Source: Cyclobacteriaceae bacterium
GTDB taxonomy: Bacteria > Bacteroidota > Bacteroidia > Cytophagales > Cyclobacteriaceae
DNA length: 64,000 nt
Reading direction: 5' to 3'
Assembly: GCA_025808415.1 (NCBI GenBank)
Contig: CP075525.1
Span: 1,411,501 to 1,475,500 of the forward strand
Shown here one piece after another: positions 25,801 to 33,731 of the stretch (its first letter is position 1; each line of letters starts with the position of its first letter). The position numbers and the translations under genes are program-made. A model generated the notes under the pieces. That model did no database searches, was not told the origin of the DNA, and worked only from the letters and a program-made list of their open reading frames with translations.

Positions 25801-26076
25801 AAAAAGCAATCAGAAAAAGCCGTGAAGTGTGGTTACTGGCCGATGTACCGGTTCAATCCCGATTTACGTGCTGAAGGTCAGGATCCATTTAGCTGGGATG
25901 TACCTGCTACTGAAGATGTGGTAACCTTTAACGATTATCTGGAAGCAGAAATCCGGTACAAAACGCTCAACCTGTCCGATCCGGAAGAAGCTGAACGTTT
26001 AGCTGAATTGGCTAAGAAAGATAATACGCAACGCTTTCAGGATATCAAACATTTATCAGAACAAGTAACTCCTTAA
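22846..26076 (+). CDS. nifJ: Pyruvate:ferredoxin/flavodoxin oxidoreductase (NifJ type) lacking the ferredoxin domain
   Basis: A 1076-residue single-chain enzyme that converts pyruvate and CoA to acetyl-CoA and CO2 and releases low-potential electrons. Domain I starts with [29 protein letters not shown]; the TPP domain has [17 protein letters not shown]. The four Cys that hold the proximal [4Fe-4S] cluster in Desulfovibrio PFOR are kept: Cys708, Cys711 (CSGCGE), Cys736 (NATGC) and Cys975 (SPCIAHG). The usual domain V with two CxxCxxC clusters is absent; only about 35 residues join [11 protein letters not shown] to SCSGCGE. This makes it about 100 residues shorter than standard NifJ. A PyrD-like gene and flavodoxin follow. 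Confidence 0.92.
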   Translation: [1076 protein letters not shown]

Positions 26077-26086
26077 TCAAAATATT

Positions 26087-27133
26087 ATGGCCGACTTAAA
26101 AACAAGATACTGCGGGTTAACATTGAAAAACCCAATCGTTGTTGGAGCCAGCAACCTGGTTACCGACCTGGATAACCTGGTGAAGCTTGAAAAAGCAGGA
26201 GCCGCTGCCATTGTGTATAAATCGTTATTTGAAGAACAGATTCAGCTTGAATCGCTGGATATGGAACAAACCCATGAAAAGTACAGCAACTGGGATGCAG
26301 AACATGAATCCTTTTTTCCAAAACTTAAGCATGGAGGTCCTTCTGAACATTTATTAAAGTTACGGCAAGCACGTAACGCCATCTCCATCCCGTTAATCGG
26401 AAGTTTGAATTGTGTGTATGAAGATACATGGGTAGAGTATGCGCAAAAGATGGCCGCAACAGGTATTGATGCCCTGGAGTTGAATTTTTATGCCAGCGAA
26501 CTGGACTTTGAAGCTGACGGTGCGGCTATCGTGCAGAAACAATTGGAAACGTTACAGGCTGTTAAACACGCCATCCGCATACCGGTAATTGTAAAACTCA
26601 GTCCGTTTTATACCAATACCCTTTCGGTGATTTCAAAAATGGATAAGCTGGGTGCTTCGGGTTTTGTTTTGTTCAACAGATTATTTCAACCGGATATTGA
26701 TATTGAAAAAGAGGGACATCATTTTCCATACAACTTCAGCAGCGAAAATGATAACCGCCTGGCGCTGCGCTTTGCAGGTTTGCTGTACAGTAAAATTGAT
26801 GCCACCATCATTAACAACACCGGAATTTTTACAGGAGCTGATGTGGTGAAAATGCTGTTGGCCGGAGCCGATGCCGTGCAGGTGGTAAGTGCTATTTACA
26901 AGCGTGGTATCAGCCAGATTGAAACCATGCTGGATGATCTGGAAAAATGGATGGACAGAAAGGGATATGTATCGATTAATGATTTCAAAGGTGCCTTATC
27001 CAAAGAAAATATGATTGATCCGTTTGCCTACAAACGGGCTCAATATGTAGATATACTTATGCGGACGGAAGTTTTTATGCAATACCATCCAAAACACGGT
27101 GAATTGCATGACCCAAATGAGCATGTGGAATGA
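26087..27133 (+). CDS. Dihydroorotate dehydrogenase-like flavoprotein, probably not a true PyrD
   Basis: A 348-residue TIM-barrel protein of the PyrD superfamily: MADLKTRYCGLTLKNPIVVGAS at the start and the FMN phosphate site NNTGIFTGADVVKMLLAGADAVQVVSAIY near residues 240-270. The conserved N-x-S-C-P-N loop of dihydroorotate dehydrogenases is replaced by LELNFYASEL, so the catalytic Cys/Ser is missing. It begins 10 bases after nifJ. My recollection is that such PyrD-like genes often accompany nifJ; a role in electron transfer from, or assembly of, the oxidoreductase is inferred, not shown. Confidence 0.8.
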   Translation: MADLKTRYCGLTLKNPIVVGASNLVTDLDNLVKLEKAGAAAIVYKSLFEEQIQLESLDMEQTHEKYSNWDAEHESFFPKLKHGGPSEHLLKLRQARNAISIPLIGSLNCVYEDTWVEYAQKMAATGIDALELNFYASELDFEADGAAIVQKQLETLQAVKHAIRIPVIVKLSPFYTNTLSVISKMDKLGASGFVLFNRLFQPDIDIEKEGHHFPYNFSSENDNRLALRFAGLLYSKIDATIINNTGIFTGADVVKMLLAGADAVQVVSAIYKRGISQIETMLDDLEKWMDRKGYVSINDFKGALSKENMIDPFAYKRAQYVDILMRTEVFMQYHPKHGELHDPNEHVE

Positions 27134-27152
27134 AATGTAAGCCTTGAGCCTG

Positions 27153-27219
27153 CCTGTCGGCAGACAGGACTGTCGAAGGCAAATTGAATTACGTCAGGTT
27201 TCGACAAGCTCAACCTGAC
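27153..27219. repeat. Dispersed palindromic repeat, copy 1
   Basis: CCTGTC-GGCA-GACAGG (27153-27168) followed by TGTCGAAGG and by GTCAGGTT...AACCTGAC (27193-27200 with 27212-27219) around TTCGACAAGCT. The first hairpin is identical to one at 36795-36810; the TTCGACAAG and CTGACA words recur near 43214-43290 and 50142-50206. It lies in the 115-base gap between the PyrD-like gene and flavodoxin. Confidence 0.7.
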
Positions 27220-27248
27220 AACTGAAAACTAACTAAAGCAAACTAACC

Positions 27249-27758
27249 ATGGCAAAAATTGGAATTTTTTATGGCTCTACGGAAGGAAACACAGAGCGCG
27301 TAGTAACAGAAATACAAAAGCAACTTGGCGGTGATGCCGTAGCTGCATTGCATAATGTAAACTCTGCCACGGCAGATGATATGCAGCCGTATAACAATCT
27401 TATATTGGCATGTCCTACCTGGGAGATTGGCCAGTTGCAGGAAGACTGGGAAAGTTTTGTAGATGAACTTGCTGATGTTGACTTTGCAGGCAAAAAAATA
27501 GCGTATGTCGGTTTGGGCGATGCCGATGGATACCCGGATACGTTTATTGATGCCCCGGGCATTATTCATGAACGCATAAAGGATAAAGGAGTAACCGTAG
27601 TGGGCTGGTGGCCAACCGAAGGCTACAACTTTGAAGCTTCCAAAAGTGTATACGATGGAAAGTTTTTAGGACTGGTGATTGACGAAGACAATCAGAAAGA
27701 CCTGACAGCCGGCCGAATTGAAAAGTGGGTGGCCAGCATCAAACCCGAATTTCAATAA
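27249..27758 (+). CDS. fldA: Flavodoxin
   Basis: A 169-residue long-chain flavodoxin. The FMN phosphate loop is GSTEGNTERV (residues 9-18), the isoalloxazine-binding parts are TWEIGQLQEDWE and GLGDADGYPDTF, and the C-terminus has the extra strand of the long-chain type (YNFEASKSVYDGKFLGLVID). It carries one electron at low potential in the cytoplasm. Coming after nifJ and before rnf, it is the best candidate for passing electrons from pyruvate oxidation to the Rnf complex. Confidence 0.95.
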   Translation: MAKIGIFYGSTEGNTERVVTEIQKQLGGDAVAALHNVNSATADDMQPYNNLILACPTWEIGQLQEDWESFVDELADVDFAGKKIAYVGLGDADGYPDTFIDAPGIIHERIKDKGVTVVGWWPTEGYNFEASKSVYDGKFLGLVIDEDNQKDLTAGRIEKWVASIKPEFQ

Positions 27759-27764
27759 ACTGTC

Positions 27765-28826
27765 ATGGCAGCAATCCGGTTTAAAAAGCCTGTCTTTCCG
27801 GTGAGCGATCGCTTGCGTCAGTATCTTATCGATACGCACCGCGAGATTGACGCGCCCATCCGTTACCAGGATTTGCTGCGCTCCAGCGGAGCCATAACCT
27901 TGTTCGACAAGCAAGGCAAGGATACGCTGTGGGAAACGATGATTTATTCCGAGTCGGACCGCAGCTTTATTCATAAAGCCCTGCGAAAAGTTTACGCCCA
28001 GTTAAAAGTTGGCGGTGATACTGCGGTAATCGACCACTTGTACATCGATCGGGTGGATTATTGTTTGTATGCCAACACGCATCCGTTCCGCGTGCGGATT
28101 GTGAATAAGCTGAACGACTTGTTTGATTATTTCTACATCAAGCGTTCGGATGCCTCACGGGTATACGGTATGGAGCTTGAACATTTACTGTCGCCCAACA
28201 AAATCAATTACATGACCAAGGGCGATACGTTTATTGAAGAACATATACAAGGCGTTCCAGGAGATGCTTTTATTCATCGATACCTGAAAGAAGATCATAC
28301 GTTTAATCCATTGCGCATTGCTAAAGAATTTGTAAAGTTTAATGAACGGAGCCTGGTGCAGCTACTGGGCGATATGCGCAAGGATAATTTTGTGGTAGAG
28401 ATTATTCCTGATTTTGACGAGCTGTATTTCCGCTTGCGTGCTATCGACTTTGATCAGCAGTGCTATGAGGGAAATCACACCATCTATATGCCGCAGTTCT
28501 TCAAAGAAAATAATCCCATCATCAATCTTGGGTTTAAAACCATGTCGGTTGTGCTGGAACTGCAATACCAGAAAGAAGAGCGTATGAGGTTGTTAAACCG
28601 TGTTCAGGCTGCAGGCGATCAATTAACAAAGTTGCTGGATGCCATGGCGCTGGATGAACTATCTACTTCGGATAATGTAAATCAGCTCAGCCATGAATTG
28701 GCCGAACTCTATGGCGATGATACTTTCCTGTCGTGCAACACCATGGGACAAATCGTTCGTACCAGTTTGCAAATGCTTGAAAAATATCCGGTTCGTAAAC
28801 GAATAAAAGTAAAGGCTATGGCCTGA
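27765..28826 (+). CDS. Unrecognised conserved-looking protein with protein-kinase-like motifs
   Basis: A 353-residue soluble protein I cannot assign to a named family. It has no signal peptide or membrane helix. A segment resembles the catalytic loop of kinase-like folds: LLGDMRKDNF (Asp203, Asn208), then RAIDFDQQ (Asp228), comparable to the HGDxxxxN and DFG motifs of aminoglycoside phosphotransferase-type enzymes, though the Asn-to-Asp gap (20) is longer than usual (13). The rest is rich in aromatic and charged residues, ending in a basic tail (PVRKRIKVKAM). It starts six bases after flavodoxin and ends four before rseC, so it belongs to the nifJ-rnf unit. Confidence 0.6.
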   Translation: MAAIRFKKPVFPVSDRLRQYLIDTHREIDAPIRYQDLLRSSGAITLFDKQGKDTLWETMIYSESDRSFIHKALRKVYAQLKVGGDTAVIDHLYIDRVDYCLYANTHPFRVRIVNKLNDLFDYFYIKRSDASRVYGMELEHLLSPNKINYMTKGDTFIEEHIQGVPGDAFIHRYLKEDHTFNPLRIAKEFVKFNERSLVQLLGDMRKDNFVVEIIPDFDELYFRLRAIDFDQQCYEGNHTIYMPQFFKENNPIINLGFKTMSVVLELQYQKEERMRLLNRVQAAGDQLTKLLDAMALDELSTSDNVNQLSHELAELYGDDTFLSCNTMGQIVRTSLQMLEKYPVRKRIKVKAMA

Positions 28827-28830
28827 TGGT

Positions 28831-29241
28831 ATGGCAGCATATATCGAACAGCCCGGTTTTATCAGTTCGCTCCAACACGGAGTGATGAAGATTTCATTGG
28901 TGGGTTCGGGTGGTTGCTCATCCTGTCATAAAAGTTTATGCATGTTGCGCGACACCAGTCAGCGCGAAGTGGTAGTGCCTTTTACCCAACAGGCACTTCA
29001 GGTAGGCGATGAAGTTTTGATTCGGATGAGACCATCCACGGGTTATGCAGCTGTGCTGTGGTTATATGTAATCCCTTTTGTGTTGATGGTACTGGTTATG
29101 ATTATGATGCTGATGTTCGATCGCGGTGAGGGTATTGCCGGGTTGAGTGCCCTGTTGTCGCTTGTTCCTTACTATGGCTTTCTCCTCCTGGGGCGCAAGT
29201 ATTTTCAAAAGCAATGTCAGTTTGAAGTGGTAAAACAATGA
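28831..29241 (+). CDS. rseC: RseC/MucC-family membrane protein
   Basis: A 136-residue protein with an N-terminal Cys-rich stretch (GGCSSCHKSLC, about residues 27-37), a small beta domain (VVVPFTQQALQVGDEVLIRM) and two membrane helices. This is the RseC pattern; in other bacteria RseC is linked to the Rsx/Rnf complex and SoxR reduction. It sits directly before rnfB, overlapping it by four bases, as in many Bacteroidota rnf loci. Confidence 0.88.
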   Translation: MAAYIEQPGFISSLQHGVMKISLVGSGGCSSCHKSLCMLRDTSQREVVVPFTQQALQVGDEVLIRMRPSTGYAAVLWLYVIPFVLMVLVMIMMLMFDRGEGIAGLSALLSLVPYYGFLLLGRKYFQKQCQFEVVKQ

Positions 29242-30185
29242 ACGAAGTTATCCTTTATACTGTCCTCAGTTTAACCGGATTGGGAGTTCTGGCCGCAGCC
29301 ATTATTTATTGGGTATCTAAAAAATTTGCCGTTCAGGAGGATGAGCGCATCGATAAGCTTGAAGAAGTTTTGCCCGCTACCAATTGTGGTGGTTGTGGCC
29401 AGCCGGGGTGCAGGGCTTTTGCCAAAGCTGTTGTAGAGGCCGGAACGCTGGAAGAACTTCATTGCCCGGTGGGTGGCAATGCTGTGATGAAACAAGTTGC
29501 CGCCATACTGGGTATTAATGCGGTCGAACGCGATCCATACATTGCCGTGGTTCGTTGTTCCGGTTCGTTCGAATACCGGAAGAAGACAAACATCTATGAT
29601 GGTGCAAGCTCGTGTAAGATTGCGGCCACACTATACAGTGGTGATACAGGTTGTGCGTACGGGTGCCTTGGCATGGGCGATTGTGTAGACGTGTGTGATT
29701 TTGAGGCCATGTACATGGACGAAAAGACCGGCCTGCCGGTAATTATTGAAGATAAGTGTACAGCCTGCAACGCTTGCGTAAAGGAATGTCCAAAAGACAT
29801 TCTTGAACTCTGGCCGAAGGGCAAAAAGAATAAACGCATTTATGTAGCCTGCCTGAATGAAGAGAAGGGAAGCACTGCACGTAAGGAATGTGCTGTGGCC
29901 TGTTCGGGCTGTGCCAAATGTTTTGAGGCGTGCCGGTATGATGCCATTACGGTAACCAATAACCTGGCAGCTATCGATCCTGAAAAGTGTACGCTTTGCC
30001 TGGAATGTGTTGAAACCTGCGATGTACGCAACATTATAACAGCCAACATTCCGGATGAAAAAATAAAGCATGCTACAGAGCACCGGATAAGACTAGAAGA
30101 GCGTGCGCGTAAGAAAAAAGAAGAAGAAAAATTAGCAGCCCAGGCTGCCCAACAACAAAATGGCGATGCGACTGCACAAGCATAA
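29238..30185 (+). CDS. rnfB: Rnf electron transport complex subunit B
   Basis: A 315-residue iron-sulfur protein: one N-terminal membrane helix, the Fe-S motif PATNCGGCGQPGCRAFAKAV (about residues 48-66), then several CxxCxxCxxxC ferredoxin motifs (CTACNACVKEC, CSGCAKCFEAC, CTLCLECVETC) and a charged, Ala/Gln-rich C-terminal tail. RnfB takes electrons from ferredoxin or flavodoxin at the cytoplasmic face and passes them into the ion-pumping complex. Its end overlaps the start of rnfC by 26 bases. Confidence 0.95.
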   Translation: MNEVILYTVLSLTGLGVLAAAIIYWVSKKFAVQEDERIDKLEEVLPATNCGGCGQPGCRAFAKAVVEAGTLEELHCPVGGNAVMKQVAAILGINAVERDPYIAVVRCSGSFEYRKKTNIYDGASSCKIAATLYSGDTGCAYGCLGMGDCVDVCDFEAMYMDEKTGLPVIIEDKCTACNACVKECPKDILELWPKGKKNKRIYVACLNEEKGSTARKECAVACSGCAKCFEACRYDAITVTNNLAAIDPEKCTLCLECVETCDVRNIITANIPDEKIKHATEHRIRLEERARKKKEEEKLAAQAAQQQNGDATAQA

Positions 30186-31500
30186 AACCTTTAAAACCGG
30201 AGGCATCCATCCTCACGACAATAAGCTTTCTGCACAGGTGGCCATTACGCCTTTGCCTTTACCGAAGATGGTTACCATACCCATCATTCAGCACATTGGT
30301 GCACCAGCAAAAATTGTGGTGAACCGTGGAGACATGGTAAAAACCGGGCAGATCATCGCCACGCATGAAGGTTTTGTTTCCTCCAATATCCATGCTTCCG
30401 TTTCGGGTAGGGTGGGGGTGATTGAAGAAGTGATGGACAGCACCGGGTTTAAGCACATGGCCATTACTATAAGAGTGAAAGGTGATGACTGGGAAGAAAC
30501 CATTGATCGAAGCGATACACTTATTGAAGAAATAAAACTTACACCAAAAGAAATTGTAAGCCGCATTATGGAAGCGGGTGTAGTGGGTATGGGGGGGGCG
30601 GCTTTTCCTTCGCACGTGAAGTTAAGTGTGCCTGAAGGTAAACATGTTGATCACCTGCTGATTAATGGTGTTGAATGTGAGCCCTATCTCACGGCTGATC
30701 ATCGTGTGATGCTGGAGAAGCCAAAGGAAATAATTGTTGGTATAAAAATTCTAATGAAGGCTTTGGGTGTTCAGAAAACCATTATTGGTATTGAATACAA
30801 TAAGGCTGATGCCATTGAAATTTTTCAGCAACTATTGAAAAATGAAAAGCATATAGGCGTAGAAGCGCTTGAAGTACAATATCCGCAAGGGGGCGAGAAA
30901 CAATTGATACAAGCCTTGCTGAACCGTGAAGTACCTTCCGGTGGTTTACCAGCAGATGTTGGGGTTATCGTTCACAATGTGGGAACCACTTTTGCGGTGT
31001 ATGAAGCAGTTCAAAAGAATAAGCCCTTGCTGGAACGGGTAGTCACTGTTACCGGAAAGTCTGTAAAACAACCTTCAAATTTTTTAGTACGCATCGGTAC
31101 ACCGGTAATTGATCTATTGATTGCGGCAGGCGGTGTACCGGAAGATACCGGTAAGATTGTTAGCGGAGGCCCCATGATGGGCAAAGCCATTGCCGATTTG
31201 GATGTGCCGGTAGCCAAGGGCACCTCCGGTATTTTGCTTATTCCTAAAGATGAAGCCAGCCGGTCGGAGACTTATAACTGTGTACACTGTGGCAAGTGTA
31301 TTGAAGCCTGCCCCATGGGCCTTGAACCATACCGGTTGTTAATCATGTCGAAGAAAGGAAATTCACAACGCGCGAAGGAAGAACATATTCTCGATTGTAT
31401 TGAGTGCGGCTCTTGTTCGTTTGTGTGTCCTTCTAACCGTCCGATACTCGACTACATCCGGCTTGGAAAAACTCAACTTAAAAAACAGAAAAGCGTATGA
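30160..31500 (+). CDS. rnfC: Rnf electron transport complex subunit C
   Basis: A 446-residue peripheral subunit beginning with KTFKTGGIHPHDNK. It carries the flavin/NADH-binding motif GVVGMGGAAFPSHVKL and NGVECEPYLTADH, and at the C-terminus two [4Fe-4S] motifs, CVHCGKCIEACPMG and CIECGSCSFVCPSN. RnfC is the NAD(H)-reacting end of the complex. A second in-frame ATG at 30166 is an equally possible start. Confidence 0.95.
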   Translation: MAMRLHKHKTFKTGGIHPHDNKLSAQVAITPLPLPKMVTIPIIQHIGAPAKIVVNRGDMVKTGQIIATHEGFVSSNIHASVSGRVGVIEEVMDSTGFKHMAITIRVKGDDWEETIDRSDTLIEEIKLTPKEIVSRIMEAGVVGMGGAAFPSHVKLSVPEGKHVDHLLINGVECEPYLTADHRVMLEKPKEIIVGIKILMKALGVQKTIIGIEYNKADAIEIFQQLLKNEKHIGVEALEVQYPQGGEKQLIQALLNREVPSGGLPADVGVIVHNVGTTFAVYEAVQKNKPLLERVVTVTGKSVKQPSNFLVRIGTPVIDLLIAAGGVPEDTGKIVSGGPMMGKAIADLDVPVAKGTSGILLIPKDEASRSETYNCVHCGKCIEACPMGLEPYRLLIMSKKGNSQRAKEEHILDCIECGSCSFVCPSNRPILDYIRLGKTQLKKQKSV

Positions 31501-32540
31501 GTGCAGACCTGCTTACCGTTTCACCATCACCGCACATTCATACGGACTTAACGGTGCCACAGATTATGCGCGGGGTAATCATCGCCATGATTCCGGCTTT
31601 GTTATTTTCTGTTTACAATTTTGGTTTAGGCGCAGTGTATGTTACGCTGTTGGCCATACTTTTCTGTGTGGTGATTGAATATGCAATTGCACGCTACTTA
31701 TTAAAACGACCAGCTTCTATTTACGATGGGTCAGCGATCATCACTGGGATGTTGCTCGCCTTCAACGTGCCCACCAATTTACCATGGCATATTATTCTCA
31801 TCGGTAGTGCTGTAGCCATTGGCATTGGTAAAATGAGTTTTGGTGGCCTGGGAAATAATCCATTTAACCCGGCTCTTGTCGGGCGTGTGTTTTTGTTGTT
31901 ATCGTTTCCGGTAGAGATGACCTCGTGGCCGAAAGCTGGTGCTACCTGGTCGTTAGATGCTGTGACCAGCGCCACACCACTGGGTATTTTAAAAGATGGA
32001 CTTCGTGCGGGTGATACCGTTCCTGAATTAATGAATCAAATGCCTTCCTACACCGATTTCTTTTTTGGTTTGCAGGGTGGAAGTCTTGGTGAGATGTCGG
32101 CCTTCGCGATTTTGTTGGGATTGATTTACATGCTCTATCGTAAGATTATTACCTGGCACATTCCGGTTTCCATGTTGGCTACGATACTGTTAATGACCGG
32201 CATATTTTGGTTAATCGATCCAACCCGCTTTGCTAATCCAGTGTTCCACTTATTAACGGGTGGTATTATGCTGGGTGCTGTATTTATGGCTACCGATTAT
32301 GTTACCTCACCGTTTACACATCGGGGCATGATAATTTTTGGAGTAGGCATCGGTGTGCTTACCGTAGTAATCCGTTTGTTTGGCAGTTATCCTGAAGGTG
32401 TTTCATTCGCCATATTAATTATGAATGCTTTTGTGCCCCTGATTAATTCCTACGCGAAACAGCCCCGGTACGGATCAAAATCGCAACGGCATAAGGCCTA
32501 TCAGGAAAAACTGGAAAAAGAAGTAAAGGCAACACCGTAG
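31497..32540 (+). CDS. rnfD: Rnf electron transport complex subunit D
   Basis: A 347-residue integral membrane protein with about nine helices and the covalent-FMN site in DAVTSATPLGIL, where the Thr is the expected attachment residue. FGGLGNNPFNPALVGR is a further family signature. It overlaps rnfC by four bases. Part of the ion-translocating membrane core. Confidence 0.95.
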   Translation: MSADLLTVSPSPHIHTDLTVPQIMRGVIIAMIPALLFSVYNFGLGAVYVTLLAILFCVVIEYAIARYLLKRPASIYDGSAIITGMLLAFNVPTNLPWHIILIGSAVAIGIGKMSFGGLGNNPFNPALVGRVFLLLSFPVEMTSWPKAGATWSLDAVTSATPLGILKDGLRAGDTVPELMNQMPSYTDFFFGLQGGSLGEMSAFAILLGLIYMLYRKIITWHIPVSMLATILLMTGIFWLIDPTRFANPVFHLLTGGIMLGAVFMATDYVTSPFTHRGMIIFGVGIGVLTVVIRLFGSYPEGVSFAILIMNAFVPLINSYAKQPRYGSKSQRHKAYQEKLEKEVKATP

Positions 32541-32542
32541 CC

Positions 32543-33124
32543 ATGGCAAAAGTTAAATCAACCTTTGGCAGTCTGATCATTACACTTGCAGCGATCACGT
32601 TTGTTGGTTCATTATCATTAGGTTTTGTTTTCGACTGGACACAAGAACCTATTGCGAAAGCACAAATGGCAAAACAACTTAAAGCTATTGAGGCTGTGCT
32701 TGACGGGTATGACAATAATCCGGTAATGGAAAAATATAAGGTTGCTACACCCAATGGGAAAGACAGTCTGGAATTTTTTCCTGCTACACTTAATGGAAAG
32801 CGAATCGGTACAGCTGTAAAAACAAAATCAGCGAAAGGCTATAGCGGTGACATCTTGTTGATGGTCGGCTTTAACGAAGCGGGTGATGTTTTGCGCATCC
32901 AGGTATTAGAGCACAAGGAAACACCCGGCCTGGGATCAAAGATGTCGCAACCGAATTTTTTAAATCAATTTTTCGGAAAAAACCCGGGAAGAAATAATTT
33001 GAAAGTTAAGAAGGATGGTGGTGAGGTAGATGCGATAACAGGGGCTACGATAAGTTCACGCGCATTCTCGGAAGCGGTACAGTTGGCATACGAAACATTT
33101 CAATCGGTAAACCATGGCAACTAA
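32543..33124 (+). CDS. rnfG: Rnf electron transport complex subunit G
   Basis: A 193-residue protein with one N-terminal membrane helix and a periplasmic FMN-binding domain. The covalent FMN motif is ITGATISSRAF (Thr near residue 175), preceded by HKETPGLGSKM. It begins two bases after rnfD and overlaps rnfE by 11 bases. Confidence 0.95.
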   Translation: MAKVKSTFGSLIITLAAITFVGSLSLGFVFDWTQEPIAKAQMAKQLKAIEAVLDGYDNNPVMEKYKVATPNGKDSLEFFPATLNGKRIGTAVKTKSAKGYSGDILLMVGFNEAGDVLRIQVLEHKETPGLGSKMSQPNFLNQFFGKNPGRNNLKVKKDGGEVDAITGATISSRAFSEAVQLAYETFQSVNHGN

Positions 33125-33722
33125 TATCAATCATAAAGAAAATTTTTTGAAGGGTATAGTACGGGAGAATCCCGTGTTTGTATTGCTGTTAGGGTTGTGC
33201 CCCACTTTGGGTGTCACTTCTTCAGCATTCAACGGGTTAGGCATGGGCGTGGCTACGGTATTTGTTTTGGTAATGTCAAACCTGGTGGTTTCCCTCATCA
33301 AAAATCTTATCCCGGATAAGGTTCGAATTCCAGCTTTCATCGTTATCATCGCTTCCTTTGTAACGGTTGTTCAGCTTTTAATGGAGGCGTACACACCTGC
33401 CTTGTACGATCAACTCGGTTTATTTATTCCGTTGATTGTTGTGAACTGTATTGTGTTGGGACGTGCCGAGGCTTTTGCAGCACGCAACAGTGTTGTTTCC
33501 AGTTTGATTGACGGCTTGGGTATGGGTGTTGGATTTACGATGGCACTTACGCTGTTAGGCGCAATCCGCGAACTTTTAGGCAGCCTTTCCATTTTTGGTT
33601 TTCAGTTGATAGAAGGTGACGGCATGTTGGTATTTATTCTGGCTCCCGGGGCTTTTATTACGCTTGGTTTTTTGATTGCGCTGATGAACTGGTTAAAGAA
33701 CAGAGGCGCTACGACTAAATAA
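33114..33722 (+). CDS. rnfE: Rnf electron transport complex subunit E
   Basis: A 202-residue six-helix membrane protein with the family pattern KGIVRENPVFVLLLGLCPTLGVT and a Cys-containing helix VVNCIVLGRAEAFA. RnfA and RnfE are homologous subunits with inverted topology that hold an intramembrane iron-sulfur cluster. Its start overlaps rnfG. Confidence 0.95.
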   Translation: MATNINHKENFLKGIVRENPVFVLLLGLCPTLGVTSSAFNGLGMGVATVFVLVMSNLVVSLIKNLIPDKVRIPAFIVIIASFVTVVQLLMEAYTPALYDQLGLFIPLIVVNCIVLGRAEAFAARNSVVSSLIDGLGMGVGFTMALTLLGAIRELLGSLSIFGFQLIEGDGMLVFILAPGAFITLGFLIALMNWLKNRGATTK

Positions 33723-33731
33723 TGCTTTAGT

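Noticed and set aside
26087..27133. True dihydroorotate dehydrogenase (pyrD)
   Set aside because: The catalytic N-x-S-C-P-N loop is missing and the gene belongs to the nifJ unit.
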